DNA of 64,000 nucleotides. Origin: Pseudomonas purpurea (GTDB lineage: Bacteria > Pseudomonadota > Gammaproteobacteria > Pseudomonadales > Pseudomonadaceae). Where the stretch lies: the NCBI RefSeq assembly GCF_039908635.1, contig NZ_CP150918.1:3777001-3841000 (forward strand). The letters are read 5' to 3'. How positions within the stretch are numbered: the first letter of the stretch is position 1; each line of letters begins with the position of its first letter. The notes under the pieces were generated by a model. It was not told where the DNA came from and did no database searches. It saw only the letters and a program-made list of their open reading frames with translations. Made by a program: the position numbers and the translations under genes. This document shows positions 26,525 to 38,000 of this stretch, piece after piece.

Positions 26525-27415
26525 ATGAACCGTGACACCCTCGCCGCTCCGCCCCTCAAGACCCTTGCAGCGCTGGCGTTCAGCGCCCTGCTCGGCGCCT
26601 TGCTGCCTGCCAGCGCCCAAGCCGCCACGGCCCCTCTGGCAGGCAAGGTATTCAAGGATTGCAAAGAGTGCCCGCAGATGGTCGTGCTGCCCGCGGGCAC
26701 ATTCACAATGGGCACCCCCGACAATGAAGTCGGCCGCGAACCTGACGAAAGCCCGATGCACCCGGTGACCTTCGCCAAGCCGTTCGCCATGAGCCGCTTC
26801 CAGGTCACTGCCGGTGAGTGGGACAGCTACCTCAAGGAAAGCGGCACCGTCATCGGCAACGGTGACACGCGCCCCGGTCGCGAATGCATTGCCAGCAAGC
26901 CGCGTTATGCACAGAGCCCGCGCCAACCGGCGGTGTGCATGAACGTCGAGGAGGTGCAAACCTACGTGGCGTGGCTGTCGAAAAAAACCGGCCAGCGCTA
27001 CCACATGGTCAGCGAAGCGCAACGTGAGTATGCCGCCCGCGCTGGCTCCAGCGGGCCGTTCCCCTTCCCGTTCGATGAAGGCAAGGAATACAGCATCGCC
27101 AAACACGCCAACACCTACGGCCCCACCGATGGCTACAGCTACAGCTCGCCGGTAGGCAGCTACCCGCCGAACGCGTTCGGCATGTACGACATGCATGGCA
27201 ACGTGTACGAATGGACGCCCGACTGCGAACACCCCGATTACGTCGGCGCACCCAGCGACGGCAGCGCCTGGCTGGAGGCCAACTGTGAGGCCGTGCGCAT
27301 TCGCGGCAATGACTGGGGCGAAGCACCGGTGTTTTCCCGCTCGGGCAACCGCAACAGTCAGTACCCGCAAGAGCGCGGCGACTGGATTGGCTTTCGCGTC
27401 GCACGCGAGCTCTGA
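26525..27415 (+). CDS. pvdO: Pyoverdine maturation protein PvdO
   Basis: The 296-residue protein has a signal peptide (about 1-37, ending SAQA) and a formylglycine-generating-enzyme-like (FGE-sulfatase) domain: MVVLPAGTFTMGTPDNEVG at its start, FAMSRFQVTAGEWDSYL, and GNVYEWTPDCEHPDYVGAP with GDWIGFRVAREL at the end. PvdO catalyses the last oxidation from dihydropyoverdine to the fluorescent pyoverdine chromophore in the periplasm. It follows pvdN after 33 bases and ends the operon. Confidence 0.93.
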   Translation: MNRDTLAAPPLKTLAALAFSALLGALLPASAQAATAPLAGKVFKDCKECPQMVVLPAGTFTMGTPDNEVGREPDESPMHPVTFAKPFAMSRFQVTAGEWDSYLKESGTVIGNGDTRPGRECIASKPRYAQSPRQPAVCMNVEEVQTYVAWLSKKTGQRYHMVSEAQREYAARAGSSGPFPFPFDEGKEYSIAKHANTYGPTDGYSYSSPVGSYPPNAFGMYDMHGNVYEWTPDCEHPDYVGAPSDGSAWLEANCEAVRIRGNDWGEAPVFSRSGNRNSQYPQERGDWIGFRVAREL

Positions 27416-27439
27416 ACCCCCGTTTTCAACCGCTTTGCC

Positions 27440-27466
27440 ACAGGTCGCCGCCAGTCGGCGACCTGT
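27440..27466. terminator. Perfect hairpin between pvdO and the pvdE promoter
   Basis: ACAGGTCGCCG (27440-27450) pairs without mismatch with CGGCGACCTGT (27456-27466) around a five-base loop. There is no U tract. It directly abuts the TAAAT element of the pvdE promoter and may act as a weak terminator for pvdO. Confidence 0.55.
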
Positions 27467-27490
27467 TAAATTAAACGCCTGACCAGACGT
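27467..27490 (+). promoter_or_regulatory. PvdS-dependent promoter of pvdE
   Basis: TAAAT at 27467-27471 and CGT at 27488-27490 are separated by 16 bases, 46 bases before the pvdE ATG. Confidence 0.88.
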
Positions 27491-27536
27491 TCTATTGGGT
27501 ATCTGCATTTACCTCGACCCAAGGAACCTTCTCCTC

Positions 27537-29186
27537 ATGTCCCAGCCTACCCGTGGCGCAATTGTCGAATTGTTCGCCCTGTTGAAACCGTTTCGGCTCG
27601 TTGTCACCCTGTCGATCATTCTGGGGATGATCGGCGGCCTGAGCGTGACGGTGTTGCTGGCCACGATCAACACGGCCCTGAATTCCGACAGCGGCCTGAG
27701 CCAGGGTGTGGTGGCGCTGTTTGCCGGGCTTTGCGTGCTGGCGCTGCTCAGCGCCATCTGCTCGGACATCGGCACCAACTACGTCGGCCAGCACATCATT
27801 GCCAAGTTGCGCAAAGAGCTGGGCGAGAAGGTGCTCTCGGCGCCGATCGAGCAGATCGAACGCTACCGCACCCACCGGCTGATCCCCGTCCTGACCCACG
27901 ACGTGGACACCATCAGCGACTTCGCCTACGCCTTCGCGCCGCTGGCCATTTCCTTCACCGTGACGCTGGGTTGCCTGGGCTACCTGGCCATGTTGTCCTG
28001 GCCAATGTTCCTGATGATGGTGGTGGCAATCGTCATCGGCACCGGCATCCAGTACCTGGCCCAGAGCAAGGGCAGCGAAGATTTCAATACCGCCCGTGAC
28101 AGCGAAGACACGCTGCAAAAACACTACAGCTCGATTGCCGAAGGCGCCAAGGAACTGCGCATTCACCGTCCACGCCGTCAACGCATGTTCGAGTCGGGCA
28201 TCAAAGCCACCACTGACTTCATCTGCAAAACCCAGATCCGTGCGATCAACACCTTTGTGGTGGCCAAGACCTTCGGCTCGATGCTGTTTTTCGTGGTCAT
28301 CGGCCTGGCGCTGGCCTTGCAATCCTACTGGCCGAGCGCCGACAAAGCGGTCATGAGCGGCTTCGTCCTGGTGCTGCTGTACATGAAGGGCCCGCTCGAA
28401 CTGCTGGTCGGCACCCTGCCGGTGGTCAGCCGGGCCCGTATCGCGTTCCGCCGCATTGCCGAGCTGTCGCGCCAGTTCTCGTCGCCCGAGCCGCACCTGC
28501 TGCTCGACGATCAGTCCACCCGCGCGACTACCGTCAACAGCCTGGAACTGCACAACGTCAGTTACGCCTTCCCTGCCGTACCGGGCAGCGATGCCTTTCG
28601 CCTGGGGCCGGTGAACCTGAAGATCAAGGAAGGCGACATCGTGTTCATCGTCGGTGAAAACGGCTGCGGCAAGACCACCCTGATCAAACTGTTGCTGGGG
28701 CTCTACACGCCACAACAGGGTGAGATCCTGCTCAATGGGCAGAGCGTCAACGCCCTGAATCGCGATGACTACCGTCAACTGTTCACCACGATTTTCGCCG
28801 ACTACTACCTGTTCGATGATGTGGTCCAGGGCGACCAGCACATTCCCGACGATGCCAACAAATACCTGCAACGCCTGGAAATCGCCCACAAGGTCAGCGT
28901 CAAGGATGGCAGCTTCACCACCACCGACCTGTCCACCGGCCAGCGCAAACGCCTGGCCCTGGTGAACGCCTGGCTCGAAGAGCGTCCGGTGCTGGTGTTC
29001 GATGAATGGGCGGCCGACCAGGACCCGACCTTCCGCCGGATCTTCTACACCGAGCTGCTGCCGGATCTCAAGCGACTGGGCAAGACCATCATTGTGATCT
29101 CTCACGATGATCGCTACTTCGACATCGCCGACCAACTGGTCCGCATGGAATCGGGGCGTGTGGTCACCGAACTCATGCCCGCCTGA
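27537..29186 (+). CDS. pvdE: Ferribactin inner-membrane ABC exporter PvdE
   Basis: The 549-residue protein is a fused ABC exporter half-transporter: a six-helix membrane domain (about 1-310) and a C-terminal ATPase with Walker A VGENGCGKTTLIKL, signature LSTGQRKRLALVNAW and Walker B PVLVFDEWAADQDP. It moves acylated ferribactin to the periplasm for maturation. The start is ATG at 27537; upstream in-frame codons are not preceded by a ribosome site, whereas AAGGA lies before 27537. It is followed by a terminator and fpvA, as in P. aeruginosa. pvdF, which lies next to pvdE in PAO1, is absent here. Confidence 0.95.
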   Translation: MSQPTRGAIVELFALLKPFRLVVTLSIILGMIGGLSVTVLLATINTALNSDSGLSQGVVALFAGLCVLALLSAICSDIGTNYVGQHIIAKLRKELGEKVLSAPIEQIERYRTHRLIPVLTHDVDTISDFAYAFAPLAISFTVTLGCLGYLAMLSWPMFLMMVVAIVIGTGIQYLAQSKGSEDFNTARDSEDTLQKHYSSIAEGAKELRIHRPRRQRMFESGIKATTDFICKTQIRAINTFVVAKTFGSMLFFVVIGLALALQSYWPSADKAVMSGFVLVLLYMKGPLELLVGTLPVVSRARIAFRRIAELSRQFSSPEPHLLLDDQSTRATTVNSLELHNVSYAFPAVPGSDAFRLGPVNLKIKEGDIVFIVGENGCGKTTLIKLLLGLYTPQQGEILLNGQSVNALNRDDYRQLFTTIFADYYLFDDVVQGDQHIPDDANKYLQRLEIAHKVSVKDGSFTTTDLSTGQRKRLALVNAWLEERPVLVFDEWAADQDPTFRRIFYTELLPDLKRLGKTIIVISHDDRYFDIADQLVRMESGRVVTELMPA

Positions 29187-29210
29187 TCCACCGAACCTCG
29201 GTTAAACACA

Positions 29211-29261
29211 CCCACCACCGCAATGAATCAGCTGTGTTTGCGGTCGGTGGGATTTGTTTTT
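29211..29261 (+). terminator. Rho-independent terminator after pvdE
   Basis: CCCACCACCGCA (29211-29222) pairs with TGCGGTCGGTGGG (29239-29251) with a one-base bulge and is followed by TTTGTTTTT. Confidence 0.8.
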
Positions 29262-29286
29262 CCGGTTTCGGCACGGCGCTGCGTCT

Positions 29287-29305
29287 AATAATAATTATCA
29301 TTAAC
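29287..29305. promoter_or_regulatory. Fur box upstream of fpvA
   Basis: AATAATAATTATCATTAAC matches the Fur consensus GATAATGATAATCATTATC at 15 of 19 positions. It lies 40 bases before the fpvA ATG. Confidence 0.8.
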
Positions 29306-29344
29306 TAAAAAACTGCACACGACCCTTCAGGAGCATGTAGAGCA

Positions 29345-31807
29345 ATGCGAAGTCCTACCTTGTCCCGCGCACCTCTGGCGACGGCCATTCAGCGAACCAA
29401 GACGCGTAGAACCATCCTGCCCGGTGCTCTGTTGACCCTGCTCCTGATGGGTGCGACACAGGCGAACGCAACTCCGGTCGACGTTGATGTGCCAGCGCAG
29501 TCACTGGGGAGTGCACTGCAACAGCTCGGTCAACAGGCCAATCTGCAAGTGCTCTACAGCCCTGACAGCCTCCAGGGGCTCAAATCCACGGCGGTGTCCG
29601 GACACCTGGAACCTGAACAGGCGCTCAACACCTTGCTGCTGGGGAGCGGCATCACCTTCCAACTGACCGGCAACACGGTGTCGCTGATCCCGATTGCAGG
29701 CAACTCCAACGTCTTGCAACTGGGGCCCGTGTCGATCAACGGCCAGGCGTTGGGGCAGACCACCGAGGGGTCGGGTTCGTACACCACCGGCGCCACCAGC
29801 ACGGCGATGAAGATTCCGTTGAGCCTGCGTGAAACCCCGCAGTCGATCACGGTAATCGGCCGCCAGCAGATCGAAGACCAGAACCTGACCAGCCTGCCCG
29901 ACGTGCTCAACCTCACGCCCGGCATCACCGTCAGCAACTTCCAGAGTGAGTTGTTCAACTTCAACTCGCGCGGCTTCAACATCGAAAACTTCCAGTTCGA
30001 TGGCATGCCCAGCTACTACGACCCGACCTACACCGGCGGCATGGGCCGCACCGACATGGCGGTCTACGACCGGGTAGAAGTACTGCGCGGCGCCACCGGC
30101 CTGATGACCGGCGTGGGTTCGCCTTCGGCCACCATCAACCTGGTGCGCAAGAAGCCGACCAAGGAATTCCAGGCCTCGGTCACCCAGGGCGTGGGCACCC
30201 GCGACCTGTATCGCACCGAAGCGGATGTCAGCGGCCCGCTGAACGAAGCCGGTACGTTGCGCGGTCGCTTCGTGGGCGTCATGCAAAAGAAAGACAGCCT
30301 GCGTGACTACTACAGCAACGACAAGAAAGTCGCCTACGGCATTTTCGAAGCCGACCTGACCCCGGACACCCTGCTCACCGCCGGTATCGACTACCAGATC
30401 AGCCAGACCAACGGCGCCGCCTTCGGCAGCCAGCCGCTGTTCTACAGCGACGGCAGCCAGGCCAAGTTCTCGCGCTCGCTGAACACCGCCACCCGCTGGA
30501 GCTACTGGGACATCACCAACAGCACCGTTTTCGCCAACATCGAGCAACAGCTTGCCTATGACTGGAAAGCCAAGGTCGCTTTCAGCCACCAGTCCGACAA
30601 GGATGATTCGCTGATGATGTCGGCGTCGGGTGGCTACCCCGACAAGGTCACCGGCGCAGGTGTTTATCAGTATCGCTGCCATTGCAACGGCGAACGCCGC
30701 TCCAATAACGTCGATGCTTACGTCCAGGGGCCTTTCGAACTCTTTGGCCGCATTCACGACATGACCGTCGGGATGACCGCCTCGCGTTCGCACCTGGTCC
30801 AGGACCGCTACAAGTACTCCACCAGTTCGAAAGTCGATAACTTCTTCGACTGGAACGGTACCGGCCCGCGCCTGGAGTACCAGGCTGATGGCAAGGACGA
30901 ACAGCAAGACACCCAGACCGGCTACTACGCCACCGCGCGCTTCAAACCTCTGGATCCGCTCTCGCTCCTGGTGGGTGCCCGTGTCGTCAACTTCAAGCGT
31001 GAAGCCACCGGCGTGCGTATCGACCCGACGAGCTACCGCGACCCGGACGTGACCTTCCAGGAAAACGGTCGGATCATTCCGTACGCCGGTATCGTCTATG
31101 ACCTCAACGAAAACTTCTCGGTCTACGGCAGCTACACCAGCATCTTCCGGCCACAGGGCTACCGCGACACGAGTGGCGGTTTCATCGATCCGGAGGAAGG
31201 CGACAACATCGAACTGGGGATCAAGGGCGAGTTCTTCGACGGCCGCCTGAACGCCAGCGCTGCGGTGTTCCAGGTAACCCAGGACAACTACGCCAACTAC
31301 GTCACCAGCATCACCCTGCCGGATGGCTCCCCGCGTGACATCTACAAAGCAATGAACGACACCAAGACCAAGGGTTTCGAACTTGAAGTGTCGGGTGAAG
31401 TAGCAACCGGTCTGCAACTGGCGGGCGGTTTCACCCACCGCGAATCCAAGGACAAGGACGGCAACAAGCTCCAGGGTGACCAGCCAGACGATCTGTTCAA
31501 GCTGTCCACCGCCTACACCCTGCCAGGCAACTGGAACGCGCTGACCGTGGGCGGCAACGTCACCTGGCAGAGCCAGGTGTTCTTCAAAACCACAGTGGGT
31601 GACATCAAGGCCAAAGCCACCCAGGACGACTACTACGTGGTGGGCCTGTTCGGCCGCTACAAAATCGACGAACACCTGACCGCCAGCGTCAACGTCACCA
31701 ACCTGTTCGACACGCACTACTACAGCACTTTCGGCCGCGACTCCTACGGCAGCGTGCTGTACGGCGATCCACGTGCCGCTGTCCTGTCGATGAACTACAA
31801 GTTCTGA
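29345..31807 (+). CDS. fpvA: Ferripyoverdine TonB-dependent receptor FpvA
   Basis: The 820-residue outer-membrane receptor has a signal peptide (about 1-43, ending QANA). An N-terminal signalling STN domain follows (about 44-120: LGSALQQLGQQANLQVLYSP). The plug domain begins at about 150 (PLSLRETPQSITVIGRQQI) and the 22-strand beta-barrel ends in LSMNYKF, with a C-terminal aromatic. The STN domain marks it as a transducer that signals through an anti-sigma factor to FpvI. A Fur box and a clear ribosome site (AGGAG) precede it. It takes up ferripyoverdine of the type made by this locus, presumably specific to the peptide predicted from the NRPS genes. Confidence 0.95.
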   Translation: MRSPTLSRAPLATAIQRTKTRRTILPGALLTLLLMGATQANATPVDVDVPAQSLGSALQQLGQQANLQVLYSPDSLQGLKSTAVSGHLEPEQALNTLLLGSGITFQLTGNTVSLIPIAGNSNVLQLGPVSINGQALGQTTEGSGSYTTGATSTAMKIPLSLRETPQSITVIGRQQIEDQNLTSLPDVLNLTPGITVSNFQSELFNFNSRGFNIENFQFDGMPSYYDPTYTGGMGRTDMAVYDRVEVLRGATGLMTGVGSPSATINLVRKKPTKEFQASVTQGVGTRDLYRTEADVSGPLNEAGTLRGRFVGVMQKKDSLRDYYSNDKKVAYGIFEADLTPDTLLTAGIDYQISQTNGAAFGSQPLFYSDGSQAKFSRSLNTATRWSYWDITNSTVFANIEQQLAYDWKAKVAFSHQSDKDDSLMMSASGGYPDKVTGAGVYQYRCHCNGERRSNNVDAYVQGPFELFGRIHDMTVGMTASRSHLVQDRYKYSTSSKVDNFFDWNGTGPRLEYQADGKDEQQDTQTGYYATARFKPLDPLSLLVGARVVNFKREATGVRIDPTSYRDPDVTFQENGRIIPYAGIVYDLNENFSVYGSYTSIFRPQGYRDTSGGFIDPEEGDNIELGIKGEFFDGRLNASAAVFQVTQDNYANYVTSITLPDGSPRDIYKAMNDTKTKGFELEVSGEVATGLQLAGGFTHRESKDKDGNKLQGDQPDDLFKLSTAYTLPGNWNALTVGGNVTWQSQVFFKTTVGDIKAKATQDDYYVVGLFGRYKIDEHLTASVNVTNLFDTHYYSTFGRDSYGSVLYGDPRAAVLSMNYKF

Positions 31808-31816
31808 TCCCCTCCC

Positions 31817-31850
31817 CGCTTCGATCACGCCCCAGGGCGTGATCGAAGCG
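31817..31850. terminator. Long perfect hairpin after fpvA
   Basis: CGCTTCGATCACGCC (31817-31831) pairs exactly with GGCGTGATCGAAGCG (31836-31850). No T run follows, so termination may be factor-dependent, or this is an RNA-end stabiliser. Confidence 0.6.
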
Positions 31851-31981
31851 TGTAACACCCCTCGCCTCGTCCCTCCCCAAAGCCCCTGAATCTGATCGCC
31901 CCGGCCGTCCTGCGTCCGCGTATCGCGGCTACCCCCTGCATCGCACCCGATACCCCGAACCACGGCCGAATCGCAGACAGC

Positions 31982-32019
31982 AAAAAGCCCCGGCACCATC
32001 GCTGGCACCGGGGCTTTTT
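31982..32019. terminator. Bidirectional terminator between fpvA and the NRPS operon
   Basis: AAAAAGCCCCGG (31982-31993) pairs with CCGGGGCTTTTT (32008-32019). Both strands carry a U run, so it ends the fpvA transcript and the converging NRPS operon. Confidence 0.92.
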
Positions 32020-32038
32020 GCATTGCTTCAGGCGTTGA

Positions 32039-35000
32039 TCAACTGGTCGCCAGTACCTCCTGCAATTGCCCTTGCAGGCTGTCGAGGAACCCGGTTTCGC
32101 TGACAATCGCCGTGTGGCTGCAATCGATCACGTATTCGTCCTTGATCCGGTTGCCCGACGCCGCCAACGTCTCACGCACCGCCGGCGCATGAGCCGGCAA
32201 CACCCAACTGACCACTTCCGCCGATACGGTGGGCAGTCGCGGATGTGCGGCCGCCAAACGACTCAGGCGGCGATCCACGGTGAAGGCCAGCGCCAGGTCG
32301 TGGGCACTGACCCCGGCCTGGAGCGAACCGCCCTGGCGTACACCGCGCCCGATCAACGCCGTCAGCTCAGCCAGATCAGGCTCCGTCGCCTGTTCAGCAA
32401 ACACAACGGCGGGTTGGCCCGGCAGAACGCTGTCGAGGAAACCCTGCAACGCGACCTGCCATGGCTCAAGGTTATCCACGCCCACCAACGCACTGTCGAG
32501 CACGCCGACAAACTCGACCGGCTGCCCTTGCTTCTCCAACTCATGCGCCACCAGCATCGCCAACGGTCCACCCAGGGACCAACCGAGCAACTGATACGGC
32601 CCCTGCGGTTGTTGCTGACGGATGTACTGCGCGTAATCAATGGCGATGGACTCGAAGTCATCGTCCTGCCATTGCGCACTGAGCAACATCCGGCTTTGCA
32701 AACCGAACACACTGCGTTGGCCATCCAGTCGACGGGCCAGCGGTTGATAGTCGAACACCGTCCCGAAACCGCCATGGATACAGAACAGCCCAGGCTGCGT
32801 ATTGACCGGCGTGTTCAACAACAGCAGCGGGTTGAGGTTGGCCTCTTCGTCCGCCGTCTGTACCAGTTCGCCGATGCTCGGGCGGCTCATCAGGTCGCGC
32901 AGGCTCAGTGTCACGCCAGACAATGCCTTGGCCTTGGCGACCACCTGCAAGGCCAGAATCGAGTTGCCGCCCAGTTCGAAGAAGTTATCCGTCAGGCCGA
33001 CACGCTCCACTCCCAGGACCTGCTGCCAGACCGCTGCCAATTGACGCTGCACCCGACTGCCCGGCGCCACGTACTCGCGGCCCTGCCAGTCCGGCGCAGG
33101 CAAGGCACTGCGGTCGAGTTTGCCGCCCGGTGTCAGCGGCATGCTGTCGAGCAGGATCAACGGGTTGGGCAGCATGTAGTCCGGCAAGGTTTCGGCCAGA
33201 AGCTCCAGCAATTCAACGCGCAACGCATCGCACTGCGAACCGTCCACCGCCACCACATACCCCACCAATTGCTTGCCACCGGCCCCCTCCAGAGCAACCA
33301 CCACCGCTTCACGCACCTGTTCGTGCTGTTGCAGGCGCGACTCGATTTCCCCCAGTTCAATGCGGAAACCGCGCACCTTGACCTGATGGTCGACTCGGCC
33401 GATGTACTCGATTTCACCGTCGGCGGAATAACGCACCAGGTCCCCGGTGCGGTACAGACGCCCGCCCGGTTGCTGGCTGAACGGATCGGCCACGAAGCGC
33501 TCGGCACTGAGGGCCGGGCGTCCGTGATAGCCGCGGGCGAGCAAGTCGCCACCGATGTACAACTCGCCGGTGACCCCGCTCGGCAGCGGATTGAGCCAGG
33601 CATCGAGCACATACATCGAGCGCCCTGCCAATGGCAGACCGATCGGCATCACGGCCGGCACGGCACGCTGGCCGTCAAGGTAATCGGCGCACTCCAGGAA
33701 GGTCGCGGTGACCGTGGTTTCCGTCGGGCCGTAGGTGTTGAGCAAGCGCACCGACTCCAGCCCTGCCGCTTTCCAGGCACTCAAGCCTTGCGGCGGCATC
33801 GCTTCACCCGTGGCGCTGACCTGACGCAACGAACCGTAGTCACGCGGCCCGGCGCTGGCAAAGTCCTGCGCCAACAGGAACCAATAGGAGGTCGGCAAGT
33901 CGGCCACAGTGATGCCGCTGCGCAGCACGTTCTGATAGAAGGTTTCGCTGTCCCACAACAGGTTGCCGCGTATCACCACCGCTGCACCGTGGCACAACGC
34001 CGGGTAGAGCTGCTCGACAAAACCGTCGAAGTTCAGGGTCGAGAACAGCAGCACTCGGTCCTGAGGCGTCAGGCGGAAGTAATCGATGGCCACGTCGCAA
34101 TGACGGTTGAACGCCTGATGACTGATCGCCACACCTTTGGGCATGCCCGTGGAACCGGAGGTGTAGATCACATACGCGAGGTTGTCGGGGCTCAACCCAC
34201 CCGCCGCGACATCCGCACCGGCCACCGCCACACGTTCGGCCAGTTCCTTGCCTTGCGGGCAGGCCTGGTCGAGGCACAACACCTTCAACTGCTCGGGGAT
34301 CGGCAACGCCGCCAACAGGTGCTGCTGGCTCAGCAGCAAGGTCAGGTTGCTGTCACTGATCATGTGCGCCAAACGGTCCTGCGGGTATTCCGGGTCCAGC
34401 GGTACATACGCACCGCCAGCCTTGAGAATCGCCAACAGCCCGACCACCATTTCCAGCGAACGGTCCACCGCGATGCCGACCCGCATGTCCGGGGTCACGC
34501 CGTGTTCGCGCAGGATGTACGCCTGATGGTTGGCCAGGCCGTTCAGCTCGCGGTACGTCAGGCTGCGGCCTTCAAACACCAGCGCCAGCGCCTCGGGCGT
34601 TACCGCCGCCATGGCTTCGAAACGCTGATGCATGAACGGCACACGTGCAGACTGACCACTCGACGGCAGTGCCAGGGCACGGGTGCCCCAGCCGTCGACC
34701 ACGCTCTGTTGTTCGTCAAGGCTCAACATCGGCAACGCGCCCAGGGTCCGTGCAGGGTCCCGGCTCATCGCCATCAACAGTTGCACCAAGTGGCCGTGCA
34801 AACGTTCGATGCGCTCGGCGGTGAAGTGCGCGGTCGAGTAGCTGTAGCCGAACGACAGGCTTTCGCCCTGCTCCACCGACAGCGTCAGCGGGTAGTTGGT
34901 TTGCTCGTGGGAGTCGATGTCGGAGAACTTCAGGCCGGTCAGGCCACTCTGCTCCAGCGCTTCGGCCACCGGGTAGTTTTCGAACACCAGAATGTTGTCG

Positions 35001-38000
35001 AACAACGAATCCGACTTCGCCCCGCTCCAGCGCTGGATGTCATACAGCGGCGTGTGTTCGAACTCGCGCAACGCCAGGTTCTGCTGTTGCACCTGAGCCA
35101 GCCACTCCAGCACGCTGGCCTCCGGTTGCGGTGTGGCAATAACCGGCAGCGTGTTGATGAACAGCCCCAGTTGCTCCTCAATCCCCGGCAAGTCCAGCGA
35201 ACGTCCGGCCACGGTCGCACCAAACGCCACGCTCGGCTGCCCGGTGTAACGCTGCAACAGCAGCAGCCACGCGGCCTGCACCAGCGAGTTGAGGGTCACT
35301 TTGCTGGCGCGAGCGAATTCGCTCAGGCCCTGCATCGCCGGCCCCTCGATGTCGTGGTGCCATTCGAGGAAACGCTCCGGTCCGTCGACGGTCAACGCTG
35401 GCAGCGAGGCCGCCAGCCGGGTCGGGGTGTCCAACTGCGCCAACAGCGGTTTCCAGAACGCTTCACTGAGCGCCGCATCCTGGCGTTGCAGCCAACCAAT
35501 GTAGTCGCGGTACTGCCCGGCGGTTCGCGCCAAGGCCTGCCCGGCATAGCTTTGCAGGATTTCGCCGAACAGCTGCGAGCTGCTCCAGCCATCCATCAGG
35601 ATGTGATGGCTGGTGTAGATGAAGTGATGACGCCCCTCGCTCGTGCGCACCAGTTGCAAGCGCAGCAACGGCGCTTGATCCAGCACAAAACCTGCCAGGC
35701 GTTGCTCATCGGCGAGCGCATCGAGACGCGCCGGCAACTGCGCCTGGTCGCGCCAGTCTTCAACCTGCAACGGCACCGCAACCTGACGTGCAATCACCTG
35801 CAAGGCTTGCGGCAGGTCGGCGCGGCTGTGGAACGAAGCACGCAGAATCGCGTGACGGTCGAACGCGGTTTGCCAGGCTTGCTGGAAGCGCGGTACGTCG
35901 AGCCCGTCAATGTCCATGCGCAACTGGTTGATATAGGCACCGGCGCCATCGTCCTGATCGGCTTCGATCAGACTGTGGAACAGCATGCCCTGCTGCATCG
36001 GCGACAGCGGATAAATGTCCTCGATCACCGACGGCGCCAACGGCAAACCATCCAGTTGGGCCTGATCCAGACCCGCCAGCGGGAAGTCCGACGGCGTCAC
36101 CCCGGCGTTTTCCAGCGCCAGGCAATGCTCGATCAGCGCACGCAATTCAGCACTGTAGGCATCGGCCAGATACTGCACCGTGTCTTCTCGGTACATCTCG
36201 CGGCTGAAGCTCCAACTCAGCACCAGTTCGGCGCCATACACTTGGCCGTTTATGTTCAGCCAGTTGCCCAGCGGTGCACGGTCATCATGGCTCGAACCAC
36301 TGCTTTCGCTGGCGGGCACGAACAGCGCATGCTCATCGAAACTCTGATCGAACTGCCCCAGGTAGTTGAAGGTGATGCGCGTGGTGTTTTCCAGGGCCGG
36401 TTGTTGCCCCAGATAACGCAGCACGCCATAACCGATGCCGTTGTTCGGCACGCGGCGCAGGTGTTCCTTGATGCCTTTGATGCTGCTCGCCAGGTCGTCG
36501 GCCGGGGTCAGCCGCAGCGGGAACATGCTGGTGAACCAACCTACGGTACGCGTCAGGTCGACCTCCTCGAACAGCCCTTCGCGACCGTGGCCTTCGAGTT
36601 GCACCTGCACCGACGGTTGTCCGCTCCAGCGGCAGATCACCCGCGCCAGTGCCGTCAGCAGCAACTCGTTGATCCGCGTGCGATACGCAGCAGGCGCTTG
36701 CTGCAACAACTGGCGCGTCAGGTCGCTGTCCAGACGGCTGCTGACCGAGGCGAAATGCCGGGTCTGCAAACTGCCTTGAGGATTGTCCTGCGGCAACGTC
36801 CCGTGATCACCGGCCTGAGCCTGCCACCACGGCAGTTCGGCCAGCAACTGCGGGCTGCCTGCATAGTCGTGCAAATGCCGGGACCAGCTCTGGAACGCAC
36901 TGGTTTTGGCGGGCAGCGTCATCGCCTGCCCGGCCACTTGTTGGCGGTACAACGACTGCACGTCTTCCAGCAGGATGCGCCACGACACCCCGTCAATCAC
37001 CAGGTGATGCACCACCAGCAACAGGCGCTCACCGCCGTCGGCCAGGCGAATATGCACCGCACGCAACAACGGCCCCTGCTCCAGATCAAGGCTGGTTTGT
37101 GCCTGTTCGCAGCAAGCCAGCAAAGCGTCGCTGTCGGCGACGTCGACGTCGACGCAGGTCAGCAACGGCTGCTCACCGATGGCCGCATGCTCGGCCTGCC
37201 ACGCACCCGAGGTGTTCGAGTGCCAGCGCAGACGCAATGCGTCGTGCTGCTGATGCACGTGCTGCAAGGCGCTTTCCAGCATCGACGACTGCAAGGGCTC
37301 GCGCACATCCAGCAGCACCGACTGGTTCCAGTGGTGACGTTGTGGAATGTCCTGTTCGAAGAACCAGTGCTGGATCGGCGTCAGCGCCAGTTCGCCCAGC
37401 ACCGGGCCCTGGTCGATCATCGACACACTGCTCAGGCGCGCCACGGCTGCCAGTTCACGCACGGTCTGGTGCTGGAACACGTCCTTGGGCGTGAACCGAA
37501 TGCCCTGGTGCCGCGCCCGGCTGACCACCTGAATCGAGATGATCGAGTCGCCACCCAGTTCAAAGAAGTTGTCCTTGACCCCGAGCGGGCTGACGTTAAG
37601 CACGTCCTGCCAGATGGCCAGCAGCGCTGCTTCCATCTCGTTGGTCGGTGCCTGGACCTGTTGCTGACGCTGGGCAATCTGCGGAGCCGGCAATGCATGC
37701 CGGTCAAGCTTGCCTGCCGGGTTGAGCGGCATCTGCGTCAACACGATCAGGTGCGCCGGCACCATGTAGTCCGGCAGGTGGGCTTGCAGCCAGGCCTTGA
37801 TCTGCGCCTCGGCCTGCCCGTCGGCGTCCGGGGTCAGCACCAGGTACGCCACCAGTTGCTTGCCGCGTGGCGCATCGTGTGCGACCACCACCGTTTCGCT
37901 GACCTGAGGATGGGTCAACAGGCGGGTTTCGATCTCGCCCAGCTCGATACGGAAACCGCGAATCTTCACTTGGTGATCGATGCGTCCGATGTACGCCACC

